From: Artemia franciscana
Lineage: Eukaryota > Arthropoda > Branchiopoda > Anostraca > Artemiidae
DNA length: 64,000 bases
Assembly: GCF_032884065.1 (NCBI RefSeq)
Contig: NC_088865.1
Coordinates: forward strand, 43,223,152-43,287,151
Direction: 5' to 3'
Positions within the stretch are counted from its first letter, which is position 1. Every line of letters begins with the position of its first letter. The position numbers and the translations under genes are program-made. Positions 24,901 through 39,900 of the stretch are shown here, piece after piece. Below the pieces are notes generated by a model, which worked only from the letters and a program-made list of their open reading frames with translations, did no database searches and had not been told where the DNA came from.

Positions 24901-27900
24901 AGACCTACAGAGTTTGCGATCACTGTATGTCACTTGGTAAATACCAAGTGCCATACAAAGTAATTTTTCTCTGGGAATGGAATATTTGGTTGAAGGTTGG
25001 CTTCAGTATGACATATTTTGGAAAAGGGTTATTTCCAGGCTTTGGGCAAGCCATGGGTGGAACTAGTTATAGGCCCTACTAAACTGAAGGAAAACTCGAC
25101 TTTCTTAAAACTTGAAACCCCCTCCTCCTCGCCCTATTTTAGATAGGGCTTGTGGTATCAAAGCTCGATGAGCCCTGATCCTAGTCATCTTTGGTCTAGC
25201 TCTCATTTGGATCCGTTGCTCCATTCGCAAGTTATACTAAATTAAACAAACAACTTCACCGAGATCCATCAATCTCTCGCAAGCTACACTATCCCAGAAC
25301 TCAATGCATACCATACTCTTAGGCATCTTTATTCAATTTTCATCGAAATTCAACTCCATATGCAAGTTACAGTGAATTAAATAAAAAGATCGAATTTTTT
25401 TTAACACTTAAAGCCACATCGCCCTAATTAAGCTCAATTTTAAATCCAAATAGTTCAATTTCAATACAAATCTGACTGGCGGTTCTCCCGCTATACTCGA
25501 TTGCACAGACGGGCGGACAGACAGAAAGATCGCAAAAACCCATCTTGATGGATATTTTCCACTATCCAAATAGGTGATGATACCTGGATGATGATATGTC
25601 ACTGTTTTCTTTTTTTGGATCCAATTAGCCAACATGGCTACCTAAGACGTTGAAAAATCCGTCCGTCCGTCTGTGTAATGACGTATAGGGGGAGAAACGC
25701 TGGTTGGATTTGGGTGAAAATTTTGATGGCCTGATTTGGTGCCAAGGATCATGAGAGACATTTAGTTGAAAGATGAAGACCCTAGCTCAAATAAAACAGG
25801 GGGGAGAGGGCTTTACCTGCTAAAAACAGTTTATCGTTTAATTCAGAGTAACTTGCAACTGGAGTAATGGGTCTGAATGAAAATTAAACCACAGAGGCTT
25901 AAGACCATGACACATATCAAGTTTTGAGATAAAGACCCTAGCTCAAATTTAACAAGGGGGAGCGGGTTTAATTTCTGAAAAATTTAAGTTTTCTGTATAA
26001 TTTAGTATAACTTTCAAATGGAGTAACGGATCCGAATGAAAACTAGACCAAAGATGCCTAAGATCAGGGCTCATATCACGTTCTGGTATCACAAACCCAA
26101 TCTCAAATAGGGCGAGGGGGTGAGAGTTTCAAGTATTAAGAAAGTTGAGTTTTCCTTTAATTTAGTATGGTCTATAACTTATGAATGGAGTGACAAATCT
26201 GAAGTCAGATTCGTCTGAATACCTGAATTTGCTGGAACGAATTTGACAAAATACCACTGCATTGGATCCAGCTAGAATTGCCTAGACTTGTTTATTGCAG
26301 ACAACATTTAGAGGGGCAAAGATTCATAGCTTCAGTAGTTTTACCAATAATATGGTCCTGAAGATGGTGAAATGGTAGAAATCTGGTTCAGTTGACGAGA
26401 TGACAAAACTTAAACACTAATGTCAGAAATTTAAGCCCAAATGGACTAGGGTATGCAACATTTAGCGCCAACAAGGGATTTTAGCTCACTGTAGACCAGT
26501 GAACTGTGAAATAATTTCAATTTTCTTTGTTATATAACTTTTAAACAAAAATTAAACCAAGTGTTAATCATACTATTATTTTTTTTTGTCAAAAACAAAT
26601 ACCTTATTTCATATTCAAAAATAGAGCATGGAGCTATATCTGAGTTTACTCTAAATCTCAAGGATGATGTTTTATTGTACATTGCCAAAGCACAGACACA
26701 CAAAAGCTATATCTGAGTTTGCTCTAAATCTAAAGGTGATGTTTTCTTGTACATTGCCAAAGCACACACACACAAAATGTTCGTGTCAAAGGTAAAGTAT
26801 TTCGTAATCTTACTTAAGTATCAAGTAATAAGTACACCCTAGAGTTTTTACTTAAGTACAAGTAATGGAAAATTTTTCTTAAGTAGTACTTCAAGTAAGT
26901 GACAGCACTGGTTACTGGAAAGTGTACAGACGTTTTCAGGGGATTTTTTAGTTTAGGGGGAGAGTTTAGGGGGGGGGGGGTTACGTGGGAGAATATTTCC
27001 ATGAAGGAACTTCTCATGGGGGAAGAAAATTTCAATGAAGGGGGCGCAGGATTTTCTAGCATTTTTTGAAAAAACAATGAACAAATAAATATGAAAAGTT
27101 TTTTCTACTGAAAGTAAGGAGCAGCATTGAAACTTAAAACAAACAAAACTTATTACGCATATGAGGGGTTTACCTCCTCGTAATACCTCACTCTTTACGC
27201 TAAAGTATTTTTACTAATCTCAACTATTTATTCTACGGCCTTTGTGATTCAGAGGTCATTCTTAAGAAATTGGGACAAAATTTTAGCTGTAGTGTAAAGA
27301 GCGACGTATCGACGAGGAGTGAACCCCCCATATACGCAATAAAAACATACGAATATAGAAGTTCATTATGTAAGTTAATTCGTAACATACGTATATTTTT
27401 TACCAATGAAAATGTTCGTAAAAAATTAAAATTTCTAATTGCCTTTTTAAGTAATCAAGAAATTAGAGGGAAACTAGGCCTCCTCCCTCGCTCCTTTTTT
27501 CTCAAAATCTTCCGATTAATTGCAATTAATTAATATGCAATTTCGTTTTGATTATTTATGTGCGGAGAGCCAAGATCAAAACATGCATTAATGCACAATT
27601 ACCGAGCTTCATACACCAAGAGGCTCCATAAGTCGTCCCCCGAATCGATATGTGCGATTCCTGGGAGTTCTTTTGGATTAAAATTTATCATTTAAGTGGC
27701 ATGTTCAAATAATAAGTGAAAATTTCCCGTGGACGTGGGATCATCCGAAAATTAAAGTGTCTATTTCCTTTCCCTATCCTCCGTCTTTTATACTTCTCTC
27801 TGATTTACCCTTATATATGTTACTGTTTGTCTGTGTGGATGTCCACATTTCCCTCGGTACTTGCTCCTATTCACTATCTTTATGAGAAAGCGGCAAGAAT

Positions 27901-30900
27901 TCTCCAGTCAGCTACACACACTCCTCTTGACCTCCTCAAAATTTAAGATATCCTCGTTGGCATATCAATACTTCCAGGGAGATCTCCCATGTTGCTTTTC
28001 GGGACTGCTTAAACTAGTAGGGGAAGTAAATTTGTATATGGTTCGTAACCGGGAGGATGTGATGATTCCAGCTAGTCCCTCGGTTCGTTCAGACTTCGGC
28101 CTGGCTGTGACTGTGGGGCGTGCTTGGAACTTGGTTCCCATTGAGATCCGGCAGTCACGAACACTTGGCTTCTTTAAGAGACAGATGAAAAGTTTCTTAT
28201 GAAAGGCTTCTTATTAAATGTTTCTTATGGTTTATTTATAATTATTTTTTCTTTTTTGGGTTGTTCTTTGTTGGTGTTGTATCCTCGATGACACGAGAAT
28301 TTTAATTTGTATTTTATTCTCGGGTGATGTGAGGGTCGCTGTTTCGTGGGGACTGCCGGTGAGTTGATTTCTTTTCCTTATATATTTATATTTAGATGTT
28401 AGTATGTTTATGACAAGTTTTATGATTCTTTATTTATTGTATGCCGTTTCCCAAATACCGGGCCATTGAGCCCTTTGGGATATTGTTTTTGTTATAGTTA
28501 TTTTATGAAAATAAATAGAATTTGAACTTCAAAAATGTCCAGAAATTAAAAAAAAGTTTTTTAAATGAAAGTAAGGAGCAACATTAAAACTTAAAACGAA
28601 CAGAAATTACTCCTTATATGAAATGGACTTTTCCTCCTCAACGCCCCGCTCTTTACGCTAAAGTTTCTTACTGTTTTAAAAAGTAGAATTAAGAGAAAGA
28701 ATCAAAGCCTAAAAGCTTTGTTATTTTTAATACCAGCAAAATCAAAAATCCTAGAAAATCCTGGTTTTCTGGTAAAAATATACCTAAAATAGATCCAGGG
28801 GCAAAATGCGTATGTATTTTGATGTCATTGGTACTTCAAAAGAAATATAAAACTCTTAAGTAGAGTCAAGTGTATGAAAACAAAACTTTATCCTTTTCCT
28901 GTTTTGGGTTAATGTCTTTTTTCAGGAGTCTAGGAGAAATGACGAAAAAAATCAAGCTTTCTTTTTAATATTAATATAACTTACCACCATAGTTGCTGGG
29001 TGCGCTTCCACCGAAGCCTCCATAACCAACATCATCGAAGTCACTATAGCCTAAAGAGAAAAAAGGAAATTATAAGTTGGATACATAATTCTCTTTTTTA
29101 CATTATTTGAGCAATGAATGGTTGAATCAGGAACCTTGAAAAACAAAGCTTGAATTAGGATCACATCAGGAAGAATGAATAAAAATCAATCTTTTTTAAG
29201 CTTCAACACAAATGAACGGCGAGGCAATGAAAGTGATATTAATCAAGACGATACTTGTAATTTAATTTTTTTCAAATCCTTACAAACGACTAAGGGCAAC
29301 AGCTTTTTTTTCTGTTTTATAACGGTGATTTTACTGAGTAGAGCCCTTGAACAACTTTTCATTTCGGTTAGCAGACAATTAACAACTTGAGCTAAACTCC
29401 AAGGAGTCGAATTATGTTTCGTCCCCTGGCAATCCTGATCTGAAAAACATGATAAGATATTAAACAATATATGCATTATTTAATTTTTGAGGATAGTGTA
29501 AATACATACGCTTTTCCAAAATCCCAAGCTCAGGACCGAAACTTCAAGATCCGGGGGAAAATCATAATGAGTGATAGCCTTGATAAGAACTTGGTACTAA
29601 TTTAGGAATGCGTCAAAAAGCATTAAATTTCAACTCTGTCTTAGTAGACCTACTGGTGCTTTTAAAGTATAAAATGGTAAATCACTCCACTTTGATATCA
29701 AACTATCGAAGTGCAAACCTTACAATTTGGTCAGTTGGTATAAACAAAACTAATTTTTTTAATTAGAAACCGAACTTTACGGTCCACCCTCCCCAAATCT
29801 TGGTCATTGCGATTTATCTAACTTTTTTATGTTTACCATAGAACTCAACGTGACATGGCAACCTTTTTTTCCAAGGTGTAAACAAAACCCTCTGTATGTC
29901 CAGGGTCGGATCTAGGAGAGGCTAGGGGGGAAGGAGGCGTACCACGCGGCCAAAAAAAGCGAAATTGTAATATTTTTCAGCAAAACTTGCAACATTAACA
30001 ATATTGATGTGTGGCAGGGGCGGCAAAGTCTACATTTGCCCCCTCCCCTGAGAAAAAACCTAACTCTAGCTCTGTATATGGCTCTCTTTGACCCATTTCA
30101 AAACTTACCTGAGGAGAATCCTCCGCTTCTCATGCCCATGCCACCGCCAATACGGTCATAAGGGGTTGGTCTACCCCTTCCCATTCGCATTCCCATCAAT
30201 CGTGGAGCTATTGCGCTGTTCATTTCATCAATTGAACAACGGAAAATTTCAATGTATCTAACAAGAACAACAGAATATGAATATAATTACAAGTAATCAC
30301 AAATAAATATTTCAAGAAACAACTATTCCTATTTCAAAATTGGTATTATTAAGCTTCATATAAGAAATAGAAAATTTGCTCTTTTATCCTGAAATAAAAT
30401 CTAATGGAACTGAGGGTTTTAAGACCAATCCAATAACAGCCTAATATTGAACTTCAAATAATTTCCGTATAATTGTTGTACACATAGATAAAAAAGGACA
30501 TGAATCAATTAGCTAAGAGTATAGAACCAATGGAAGAAAAGAGTTTCATCATTAATTTTATTCGTTAAACTAATCAAAATATTTACGTTTGATTTTAACT
30601 TTTTGGCTATGTACTTTGGACATATTGGGCGAACAAATGGACATCTTGGTCCATTCATTTTTTTCAATAACCGTGGTATCATTTTCGCCAAAAGATTTAA
30701 GCCTTTAATACTTTGCTGTCAAACTAGTCTCCTATGTCAAAGTACATGTGACTAAAGAAAGGATATATGATGGCAAATTAAACCCTAAAAATAGCTATTC
30801 TTCCAAAAATTGTTTTACTTTTTTAAAAAGCCTATTTTATTTTTACTAATAACTCAGTCTACTCATTAAGTACCCAAAAAAAGGAATTTTAAATACTGTA

Positions 30901-33900
30901 CCTTAATCAATTATTTTTTTTGCTATTCTTAATGAAAGATTAAAAACTATTCATTTTGTAAGGCAAAATCATTAGAGCCCAGCTCACCCTAAACAGCCTA
31001 CAAATGTTTTCTTTTAGTGTCCGTTCTAGAGTTTACAAAATGCTTCGAACTTTCGATTTATTTATACTCACATCTAATATATATACTCACGGTTTCGATA
31101 GCCTAGATTCAATAATAATTTTTTTACAAGCAAGGAAATCCTACTTGTAACGCACACAATTTCTAATGGGAATAGGACCCAAATTTGAAATAACAGCCAA
31201 GAAAGCACAATAAATGAAAAAGCACTTTTGAATTTTTTTTTAGATTGTTCTAGACAAGGTCCCAAAAATTGCTTTACCGTTTCGTAATGAAAAGAAGGTC
31301 CAGGATTCAATCATTCAAAATCTAAGGTACTTAATCACAAAAAAACATATGGGACAGCATTAGCATAATAGGCACTGGTCAATTGCTATACCCTCTATCA
31401 AGATGGGCACAACTATCGCAGTGATATTGTACACCCGTTTATAATTGATTCACGAGCAAGGTTAGTCCCAAGTCTAATTTGAGCCTGCCATTAATTCAAA
31501 ACATTGATATCTGATGCCCAAATGTGTCTGAAAGGAGCCTTTGATCTGAGAACCTAATTGTAAGCTACCCTAAGAGCTTACATGAAATACCTAACAGAAC
31601 CTTCAAGCCCGGTCTTATTTGGTGGAATAAGGGTTACTAGGGTTTTTCATCATAAGAGTTGTATACATGAATTGCAAACAGTAACATTACTCTTTCCTTG
31701 TTTTCATTTCGCTTCTTACTTTTATATTTAATACAGTTACAACGACCATGCCTTTTTCTCCTGAATAACCAATAATCATTCCAAACTTGTATCAGGGTAT
31801 TGCCTTACTAAAGTGAATGAAGAAAAATAGAACAGCGTATATTGTTGGTGCTATTCATCTTATTCACCCAAAAATAAAGGAGTCTTACTACCGTTATTCA
31901 CAAATTAAGACCAAACTATTTCACTAATTAAGATTGGGCTTTACTGAATGATTTGCATCCTATTTGTGTTTCTGTCTGGTCAATTGTCACTTTTGTTTAC
32001 AAATAGTACTTTACCTATTTATTTTTAACTTATAATTTAATTCTGCTCCTAGTTTTATAACTTATTTACAATATTGAACTCATTGTAGAACATTACCGAC
32101 AATTTTTTGCCAGATTTTTCAATAAGAATTTTTTACCATGCATTGAATACATCATGGTAAGTAAATAAATAACACGATTAATTGTATCAATAGCAAAAAA
32201 TGACTTAATTACAATTAAAATCACAAGCTCTTATAAGGGTGATGTTATAGAAAAATTATGTATTTAAAGAAATTAACAACCAAATCTGAATGTTTAATTA
32301 TAATTGCTACTCTAAATTTCCCAGGAATATTGGCAAAAAATTTGAATATTGTTGTTGTTTTTTCTTCCAGATTTCAAAGTTTGAAGGAAAATAATCGTAG
32401 TGTAGCTTCACTGCTTAAAGATTTTTTTTTAAATCATTATTTTATTATTTTAGCATTGTAATTCTTTATTAATTATTTTAATCAATATATATTTAATATA
32501 ATTAAATAATTATTTAGATATAGAATTTAATTAATCATTTTAATTATAGCTATTTTATTATTATTATTTTAATTGTTCTGTAAAATATTACAAAATTTTA
32601 TTCAATTATTTTATTATAGAATTTGTTTTAATGAAATGTTATAATATATTTACTGCTTAATAAAATCATTTAACTTCTTGTCAGATGTTATGTTACAGAT
32701 ATAAAACATAGAGAGAAAATAAAAACCAGTTTGCATATGTTGTATCATAATTTCTATCCTAAATTCCTCGGCACTTTTCGCAAAACCCTGAATATTTCTG
32801 ATTTGCTTTTCCCCAAAATTTTCAGAAGTTTAAAGTAAATAATTAAGCTGAACGAAGTATGTTCTATGCAGCAAAGCATAGGAAAACTGGTCTGAAGATA
32901 CTAAGTTCCTCTTCGAGTCATGCGTAAAAGAACAAGTTTTGTTAGAAGGCATGATATATGTGTATTTTTAAATAAGTCGCGTTACGTATACTGGTCAAGT
33001 CGTAATTATCCTATAATCAGTGAAATAAGTAAAAAAAAAAAAATTATCTGCCAAATTTCAGAATATTTCAAAAGAAACATGGACCTTCAATTACAATTCT
33101 AATTTTAGTTAACGGAAATTATTTTTCTAGTTCTTCTGGGTAACGCTGCACTCTCGGTGGCGCTCGAGGACTTTATTTCATATTAAACTCGTTTCTAATG
33201 GGTCATCACATCGGTTTTTATGAGTAGCAACTTTGGATCTTTTAATTTCCATAAATGCCCTTCCCCTCTTAAGGTCTTCTTAACATTTTCTCCCTTTTTC
33301 AAAAATTTTCCCAGACTTGTAACCTATTATGAACAACTATAAACTCAAAGAACTTTACAGCCTATATTTGAAACCACTAAAAAGCAGATTCTTTTGGTGT
33401 AGGAAATTTATCATTTTTTAAACAAGTTCATTTAGATGAGATAAGAATTAATAAAATATTTCCAAAAATTGGCATCACAAGCCCCCAAGAGCCGAACTCA
33501 AATTTCGGAATCAACAAGTAAAAGTAGTTGTTTAACAGCTTGTTGAAAAATGAATTGATACAAAGGATTATCACATAATCATCCACACGAGTATTGTATG
33601 GATAATTATCCATACAAAACTACATGTACAATTATTAATACTACGACATAGTTTCTTAGCAAGTGTTCTTACTATAACCTTATGGGTAAGCCAATACACT
33701 TTTATGCACTTTTATCACAGTAAAGCAGCTTTTGGAACCCTCTGTATAATACTAAAATACATAAAAGAAGCGGATGTCTAATAAACGGAACCAATAAAAC
33801 CACAGGGGACCAAACCACTGATCCACCATCCCCACCTGTGCCCAATCTTCTCCTTGTGTTTTTCCAACGCTTTATCCACTGCCTCTGGTGTTGTAAACTG

Positions 33901-36900
33901 TACGTATGCTTCCCCACTTGCCCTCCCTTGAGCGTCGAGAGGCAAATTGATACCGTTCGGTACTATCGGCAACCCTGCCCAAAGAATAATTATCCCTTTA
34001 GAAAGCAAATGGACAAACATTAAACGGCAACAATTATAAACACTTAAATATAAACATATTCTTTATCAAACTTAAAAAATTGAAATATAATCTCAAACAA
34101 AAGCACTTAAAAATTTCTATAGTTATAGACTTTTGCAAATAAAATATTATATGAATTATATATTAAGAAATATAAAGGTTTGCATATATATACATTTTTA
34201 CTATTTTTTAACTATCAGCCAAATGAAATAGAACAACACACAATAAACCAGAATATTTGAACTCGTATATATTTTAGTTTATCTTTAAACGAAGCATTAC
34301 AATTAAGAATGAACTGAGAAATTCCTCCTCAAAAAGAATAACAAGTCCGAGTCAATTTCCTTGTATGAGTTTGCCCAGTTTATTTGGTTAATCATTTATA
34401 CATATTAGGTTGATGACACACACAGAATATCTGAAGGAGAGATATTTAAGAGAAGGGTAATTTTTTCATATCTTCTAAAGCTAAACCAATCAAAAGTTAT
34501 GTTGAATTATTTGGTGCATTCTGTTTAGCAATTATCATTGTAAGACACAACGTACAAGTATTGTGTCAAAGACCTTTAGGCTGAACCATCTAAATAGAAA
34601 GAAAGCAGTCAAAACAAAAGTTCACTTAGATTTTAATGACTTGCCTGACACCAGTGCAACACACAAAATATCTTCTATCGATGTCTTTAAATTTATTTAT
34701 TGGGTTGAGTAGAACCTCAATACTCATAGAGTGCCTAATCTTCGACAAAAACATTTTTGGTTTGAGAAAATGTTTCCTGAAGACAAGACTGTTAAGACAG
34801 CTAATTTTGAACATGATATAGTTTGAATAAGACTAGGTTAGTTTGGATTGGCTGATTAGCTGATGGAAAACGTTTTTTTTAAAAATTTCAAGGTGTGATA
34901 AAAGTTACCCTTGTGATAGCCTAGTGACAATGTAGCAGACACGATCGCAGCTGTAAGTGATATACTCGCCACAGAAATTTTGTCATAGTTGAACGCCGCC
35001 AATCCTACGTATGTTCAAAAATAGAATACTGGCCAATAGTGGTTCGCTGATAAAGCAATATACCTTTTATAGATATTGGCTCGTGTTGATTGTTGCTACC
35101 TCTATGCGATGTGTAAATGATTCGATACAATGTTAATTGTCTAAATTTGCTCTCCCTCCCTCGGAGGGTCGCACCTTACCCTTTAAGAATATCGGGTCTA
35201 GCCTATTTAAATACAATTATTTTCCTTCACAGCACGTGTCTGTGATTGTGATGCTTTGTTTAAACTTAAGGATCATTGTGCCAAAACTCGGCAATATTTT
35301 CCAAAAGTAGACTCGAGCTAAAAATGGCTTAGACTATTAAACTAATAAAATACTTAAATAAGAAATTTTATACAAATCCAGTGGTGTAGGGAACTTAATT
35401 TTTAAGTTAGCACAATAGTTTTATTGAGACTTGACCATTGAGATGATTAGTTGTCCAACTATATGGTATCTCGCCCTACGTATAATTTAATATACACAGA
35501 CATTATGATATATACTTCGCTTAATCTAATGCATTAATACAGACAAATTGAACCAAACATATAAAAAAACTTAGCAAATATGTTAACATGCCATGGGCTC
35601 TGGAAGCTTACATTATTCGGTAAATACCCACATCACGTTTGATTTCCGCTTTCTATTAATTATTTATATTGACACTTACGGCGATTTTGCATAACAGGAG
35701 CAGCCTAAGGGAATAACTCTTTCATATACACTTATTATAATAGAAAAGCAGGTGGGACATCAACAGATTTGAAGATGGCCGGTGGTTATCCCCCGGAAAA
35801 TACCACCCCCAAGCGTCTGGTTGGTCTCCAATCCCTTTGGACCTTAAAAAAGGGCTAGAACTCTCAATTTCTGTTCTAATGAGAACAACCCGAAGTTTCT
35901 GCGACCATCAGGTAGTAGTACGGATGAGGAAGGAGCAAAACGGCCTAGAGGGGTGGACGAGGAAGGGGCTGTAAACACGTATAACCAAATGGGATGTGGC
36001 AATTTAGCAACACTTGCATGATATTAGTACCGTCTTGCTTTGCTCAATATGAAACTGAAGGAGTTTTAACAGTATTTCCAAAATATAAATGCCAGATTTC
36101 CTGGCAATTGGTATTTAGGATATGCTAGGATAAGCCTCTAAAGTACTTTGAATGCATTGTCAATGACTTATTTTTTTAGATCACTTTCTGTCAATTTTTT
36201 TCAGCAATATCATGTTTACCCTTTTCATAGGGACCCACTTTAAAGTGGACGTAAGTTTTGCAATTTCTTTTCCTGTTTAAAGGTAAAAGATCTTAAACAT
36301 AAATAATAAAATTGATGGAGAACCTTACAATACCGTCATTATGAAGGACAATTAGCCTATAGAGAATAATAGCTTAAATATGAAGTATTACAAAATCTTT
36401 CCCGTACAGTCGTCATGTTTCTTTTTATCATATTAGCGCAGAAGTCGACCATTTTTTTTTAGTTCTAAGCGCCAGTGTTTCAAAATAATGACGATTTTAG
36501 GGTATCACATGTAGCCCTATGTGTGGAGAGATGGATGAGCCTGCACAATTTTTTAGGGGAATGTAAGAAGTTGTGCTTGGAAATATTTGGTAGGGAGGTT
36601 GGGAGGAAAAATTGTATGTTGAAAATTTTGAGAAGTGGGTGTTACTCAAAAATAAATAACATTGGAAAGTTCGTCCGCGTAGGTATGAGGTATCGTGATG
36701 ATTTTCTTGAATAATTATTTTGTGTCTGTTCAGTCTCTGTTTTTTTGCCTTTATTTTTTCGCTAGTTTTGTGTATGTCACCATTGCCCAATTCGGCTTTC
36801 GTGTGAACAAATCTATCCATCAGTCTATCTATCATGCTTGTCAGTATCACAACGTTGAGCACAAAGGACAATAACTCAGTAGAGCCATTGATGGCATACA

Positions 36901-39900
36901 AGGCGTTGAATCTTTCACTTGTTGTCTTTTTTAAATGTATAGGTAGCAGGCCTGTCACCCGGCCTTAGGGTAGCAGGAATCGAGCCCCTAACTCCATATT
37001 GGCAAAGAGAGCATCAAGCCACCGTGATACAGGGTGTTGCCACGTTGAACCGTTAAAACAAATAAGCAACACTAGTTAGCTGAACTTAACAACGCTTTTC
37101 ATCTTTAAAAATTCTATCAATTACTATCTGTTGATTCCCAGAGGCAACTAATCCTTCAAAGGAAGGCTACACCTCAAGCAGTATGCTACCATCGGTTTTT
37201 GGCTTATATATTTCTTTATTTTTTCTTTTTAATTTGGTACCCAATACCACCAGAAACTGCATATAGAGGTCTTTTTAATTAAAACTGAATTTCCAACTAC
37301 ATTTATGTATGGTTGTTGAAGTTTTCAATTAACCAATTCCAATCGGACTTCAATGTCACTGTCCTTAGTGCTTCAATATGCCACATTCAGTTTTTCAAAC
37401 CATACTGACGAAAACTAACTCAACCTAGCAGCATCGAGGTTGATCGTGCAGCTCTAATTGGACCAGCAAAATGCTACTGTATGTTAGAGGGTATACATTG
37501 TGAGGCATATTATATATTGAAAGATGGATTTAAAAAAAATTCAGTTACCATGGTTATTCAAAAGACATCATATGACGCATTTTGCCATACAAAAATTAGC
37601 TTGTAAAAATGAAAAAAATTGCAACAAGCCGGTTGACATCTCATATAATAACTGACACTGATTTTGTATTCTGTTAATCTCTTTTCAGTTTGTACACAAC
37701 CTTCGAATTTGAGTTTTAAGGTTATGCCCTTCCTCCCTCCCCATGTCCCGAAATAAAAAATATTCTGGGAACTTGTTGTTTTTTTAAGAATAACAGGGAA
37801 ATACTCTAAGTAGAATATATTCCAAATTAAGACACATTCAAAAAAAAATTTCAATCAGGCAAAGTGTATCCTCAACGTCTTTAAGATGGTCAAACTAAAA
37901 GAAACTCAGTCTATTTATCATCACTATACAGCAATGGAAAAGTTTTTATGAAAACACACAAATCAAATATGTTATTGACTGCCAAACCAATAATAAGGAC
38001 GAAGCTTTTAAAGGTTATTTTGGAGATTTTTATAGGTGGTTAGTAAATTATTCTTTACTTTACTTATTTCTTACTACTCTCAATTTTATGGTAAGGCAAA
38101 CTCATAAACTATGGGTCCAGACTCAAGCCTAAAATACCCACCACTTTCTCACCTCCCCCACCCCAAAAAAAGAAAAATCAACCAAAAAAAAAAAGGTTTT
38201 CGAATTTACAACAGAAGCCAATTAAAGTTAGTCGACTCCAACCTTCTAATATACCTGACTCAATAAAATTGCATCTTGAATTAAATAATAAGACTCAGTA
38301 ATAATAAATTGCATCTTGAATTGAATCATAAGCCTCAGTAATAATAAATTGCATCTTGAATTGAATCATAAGCCTCAGTAATAGTAACCGAAGACAGGAG
38401 TAGATAATAAGACAGTAACAATAAACAGCATTAACTGTTAAGAGCAAAACAAAAAGGAAGAGAGCTTGGTCTTGGGTAAGCTTCTAAAAAGTAAGGAACA
38501 ACAGCTTATGCAGTTAGAATTACCATTCCTCCAATATTTATAAAATGAAGTCAAAAGATTTTGCTTAGCTTCTTCTCACTCAACCCCTTCGCTTCATTGT
38601 CTACTCAGATATAAAATAATATTTTATATAATCACACAACTCTAGAACTAGAGAAGCAAAAGGACAAAAAATATCCATCCTTTTGAACTCTAGGAATTGT
38701 TATAAGTGTTCTAAGAACGTTGTGCTTTCAAGTAAAACTAAAGAACTACTTGGGACATTTAAAAAAGACAAGTTTTTCCACTGTAGCCTATCACACGGAT
38801 TTTTTATTTGTTTCCAGAAACGGATTAACAGCAAGTATTTAAAGAGAAAATAAGGTGTTACTGAAGTATTCAGGCAGTTAAAATTCAATTCAAGACTTAC
38901 CATTTAGAAATTCAATAACATCTTCTTTGGTTGCACCAAATGGTAGTCCTCGGAGCCTGACACAGAACTCGTCAAAGCTGGTTTTGTTGCTTTTATTTAG
39001 CACCCATTGCATCTCGGACTTCGATGACTTGAAAACTGTAATAAAGTTGCTTTAAAACAGACATACATCACTTTTGAAACAGAACAAGGTGCTACCACTT
39101 GAAAATGGAAAGGGGACAGTTAGAAACCTCAGACTCAATTTTTTTTTCTCTTGATGGTGGCTGAAATTTTCAGGTCAGAACCCATCAGGTAGAATTTTAT
39201 TAGTACCAATTGCAACCATTAGCACCATTTTATTTAGCACCCATTGCATCTCAGACTTGGATGACTTGAAAACTGTAATAAAGTTGCTTTAAAACAGACA
39301 TACATCACTTTTGAAACAGAACAAGGTGCTACCACTTGAAAATGGAAAGGGGACAGTTAGAAACCTCAGACTCAATTTTTTTTCTCTTGATGGTGGCTGA
39401 AATTTTCAGGTCAGAACCCATCAGGTAGAATTTTATTAGTACCAATTGCAACCATTAGCACCATTTTATTTAGCACCCATTGCATCTCAGACTTGGATGA
39501 CTTGAAAACTGTAATAAAGTTGCTTTAAAACAGACATACATCACTTTTGAAACAGAACAAGGTGCTACCACTTGAAAATGGAAAGGGGACAGTTAGAAAC
39601 CTCAGACTCAGTTTTTTTTTCTCTTGATGGTGGCTGAAATTTTCAGGTCAGAACCCATCATGTAGAATTTTATTAGCACCCATTGCACCCATTAGCACCA
39701 TTTTATTTAGCACCCATTGCATCTCGGACTTGGATGACTTGAAAACTGTAATAAAGTTGCTTTAAAACAGACATACATCACTTTTGAAACAGAACAAGGT
39801 GCTACCACTTGAAAATGCAAAGGGGACAGTTAGAAACCTCAAAGACTCAATTTTTTCTCTCCTGATGGTGGCTGAAATTTTCAGGTCAGAACCCATCAGG

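Larger units (their letters stand above)
21811..26910. mobile_element. Non-autonomous hAT-like transposon, 5100 bp, with 8-bp target duplication
   Basis: Left end CAGTGCTGCAACAAGTACT. Right end is the inverted CAGTGCTGTCACTTACTTG, so the outer 8 bases match perfectly and similar AAGTACT / TACTTAAGTA motifs follow inside both ends. It is flanked by an exact GTTACTGG at 21803-21810 and 26911-26918. Removing the element and one duplicate restores continuous R-A sequence. An 8-bp duplication with a CAG-type terminal repeat is the pattern of the hAT superfamily. No transposase is visible inside. The cargo is an (TA)n tract, a 277-bp tandem duplication, a LINE fragment, an R-B repeat and an internal inverted repeat. 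Confidence 0.88.
21211..28690 (+). repeat. Repeat family R-A, copy split by two later insertions
   Basis: R-A pieces lie at 21211-21810, 26919-27591 and 28531-28690. Joined, they follow the order of the 48860-50590 copy: hairpin start AAACAGTTCGTGGTAACGAG, GGGGTGATCGTATCGAC, GGTTACTGG, the Ser/Gly-free G-rich stretch, GCTCTTTACGCTAAAG-type ends. Interruptions are the hAT at 21811-26910 and a LINE at 27592-28530. Confidence 0.88.
20321..28984 (-). other. hnRNP intron 6, loaded with nested mobile DNA
   Basis: The largest intron, about 8.7 kb. 20321-21210 shows nothing recognisable. 21211-28690 is an R-A element split by a hAT-like transposon and a LINE. 28690-28984 shows nothing. Intron boundaries are GTAAGT and TTTCTTTAG. 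Confidence 0.85.
33975..38900 (-). other. hnRNP intron 3
   Basis: GT-AG intron of about 4.9 kb. It holds an R-A fragment (35795-35900), a tRNA-derived SINE (about 36870-37035) and a 40-bp minisatellite (38255-38395). The 153-codon minus-strand frame at 36497-36958 overlaps the SINE and is not taken as a gene. Confidence 0.75.

Noticed and set aside
36497-36958. 153-codon minus-strand open frame
   Set aside because: It overlaps the tRNA-derived SINE and resembles no protein I know; the length is likely chance.
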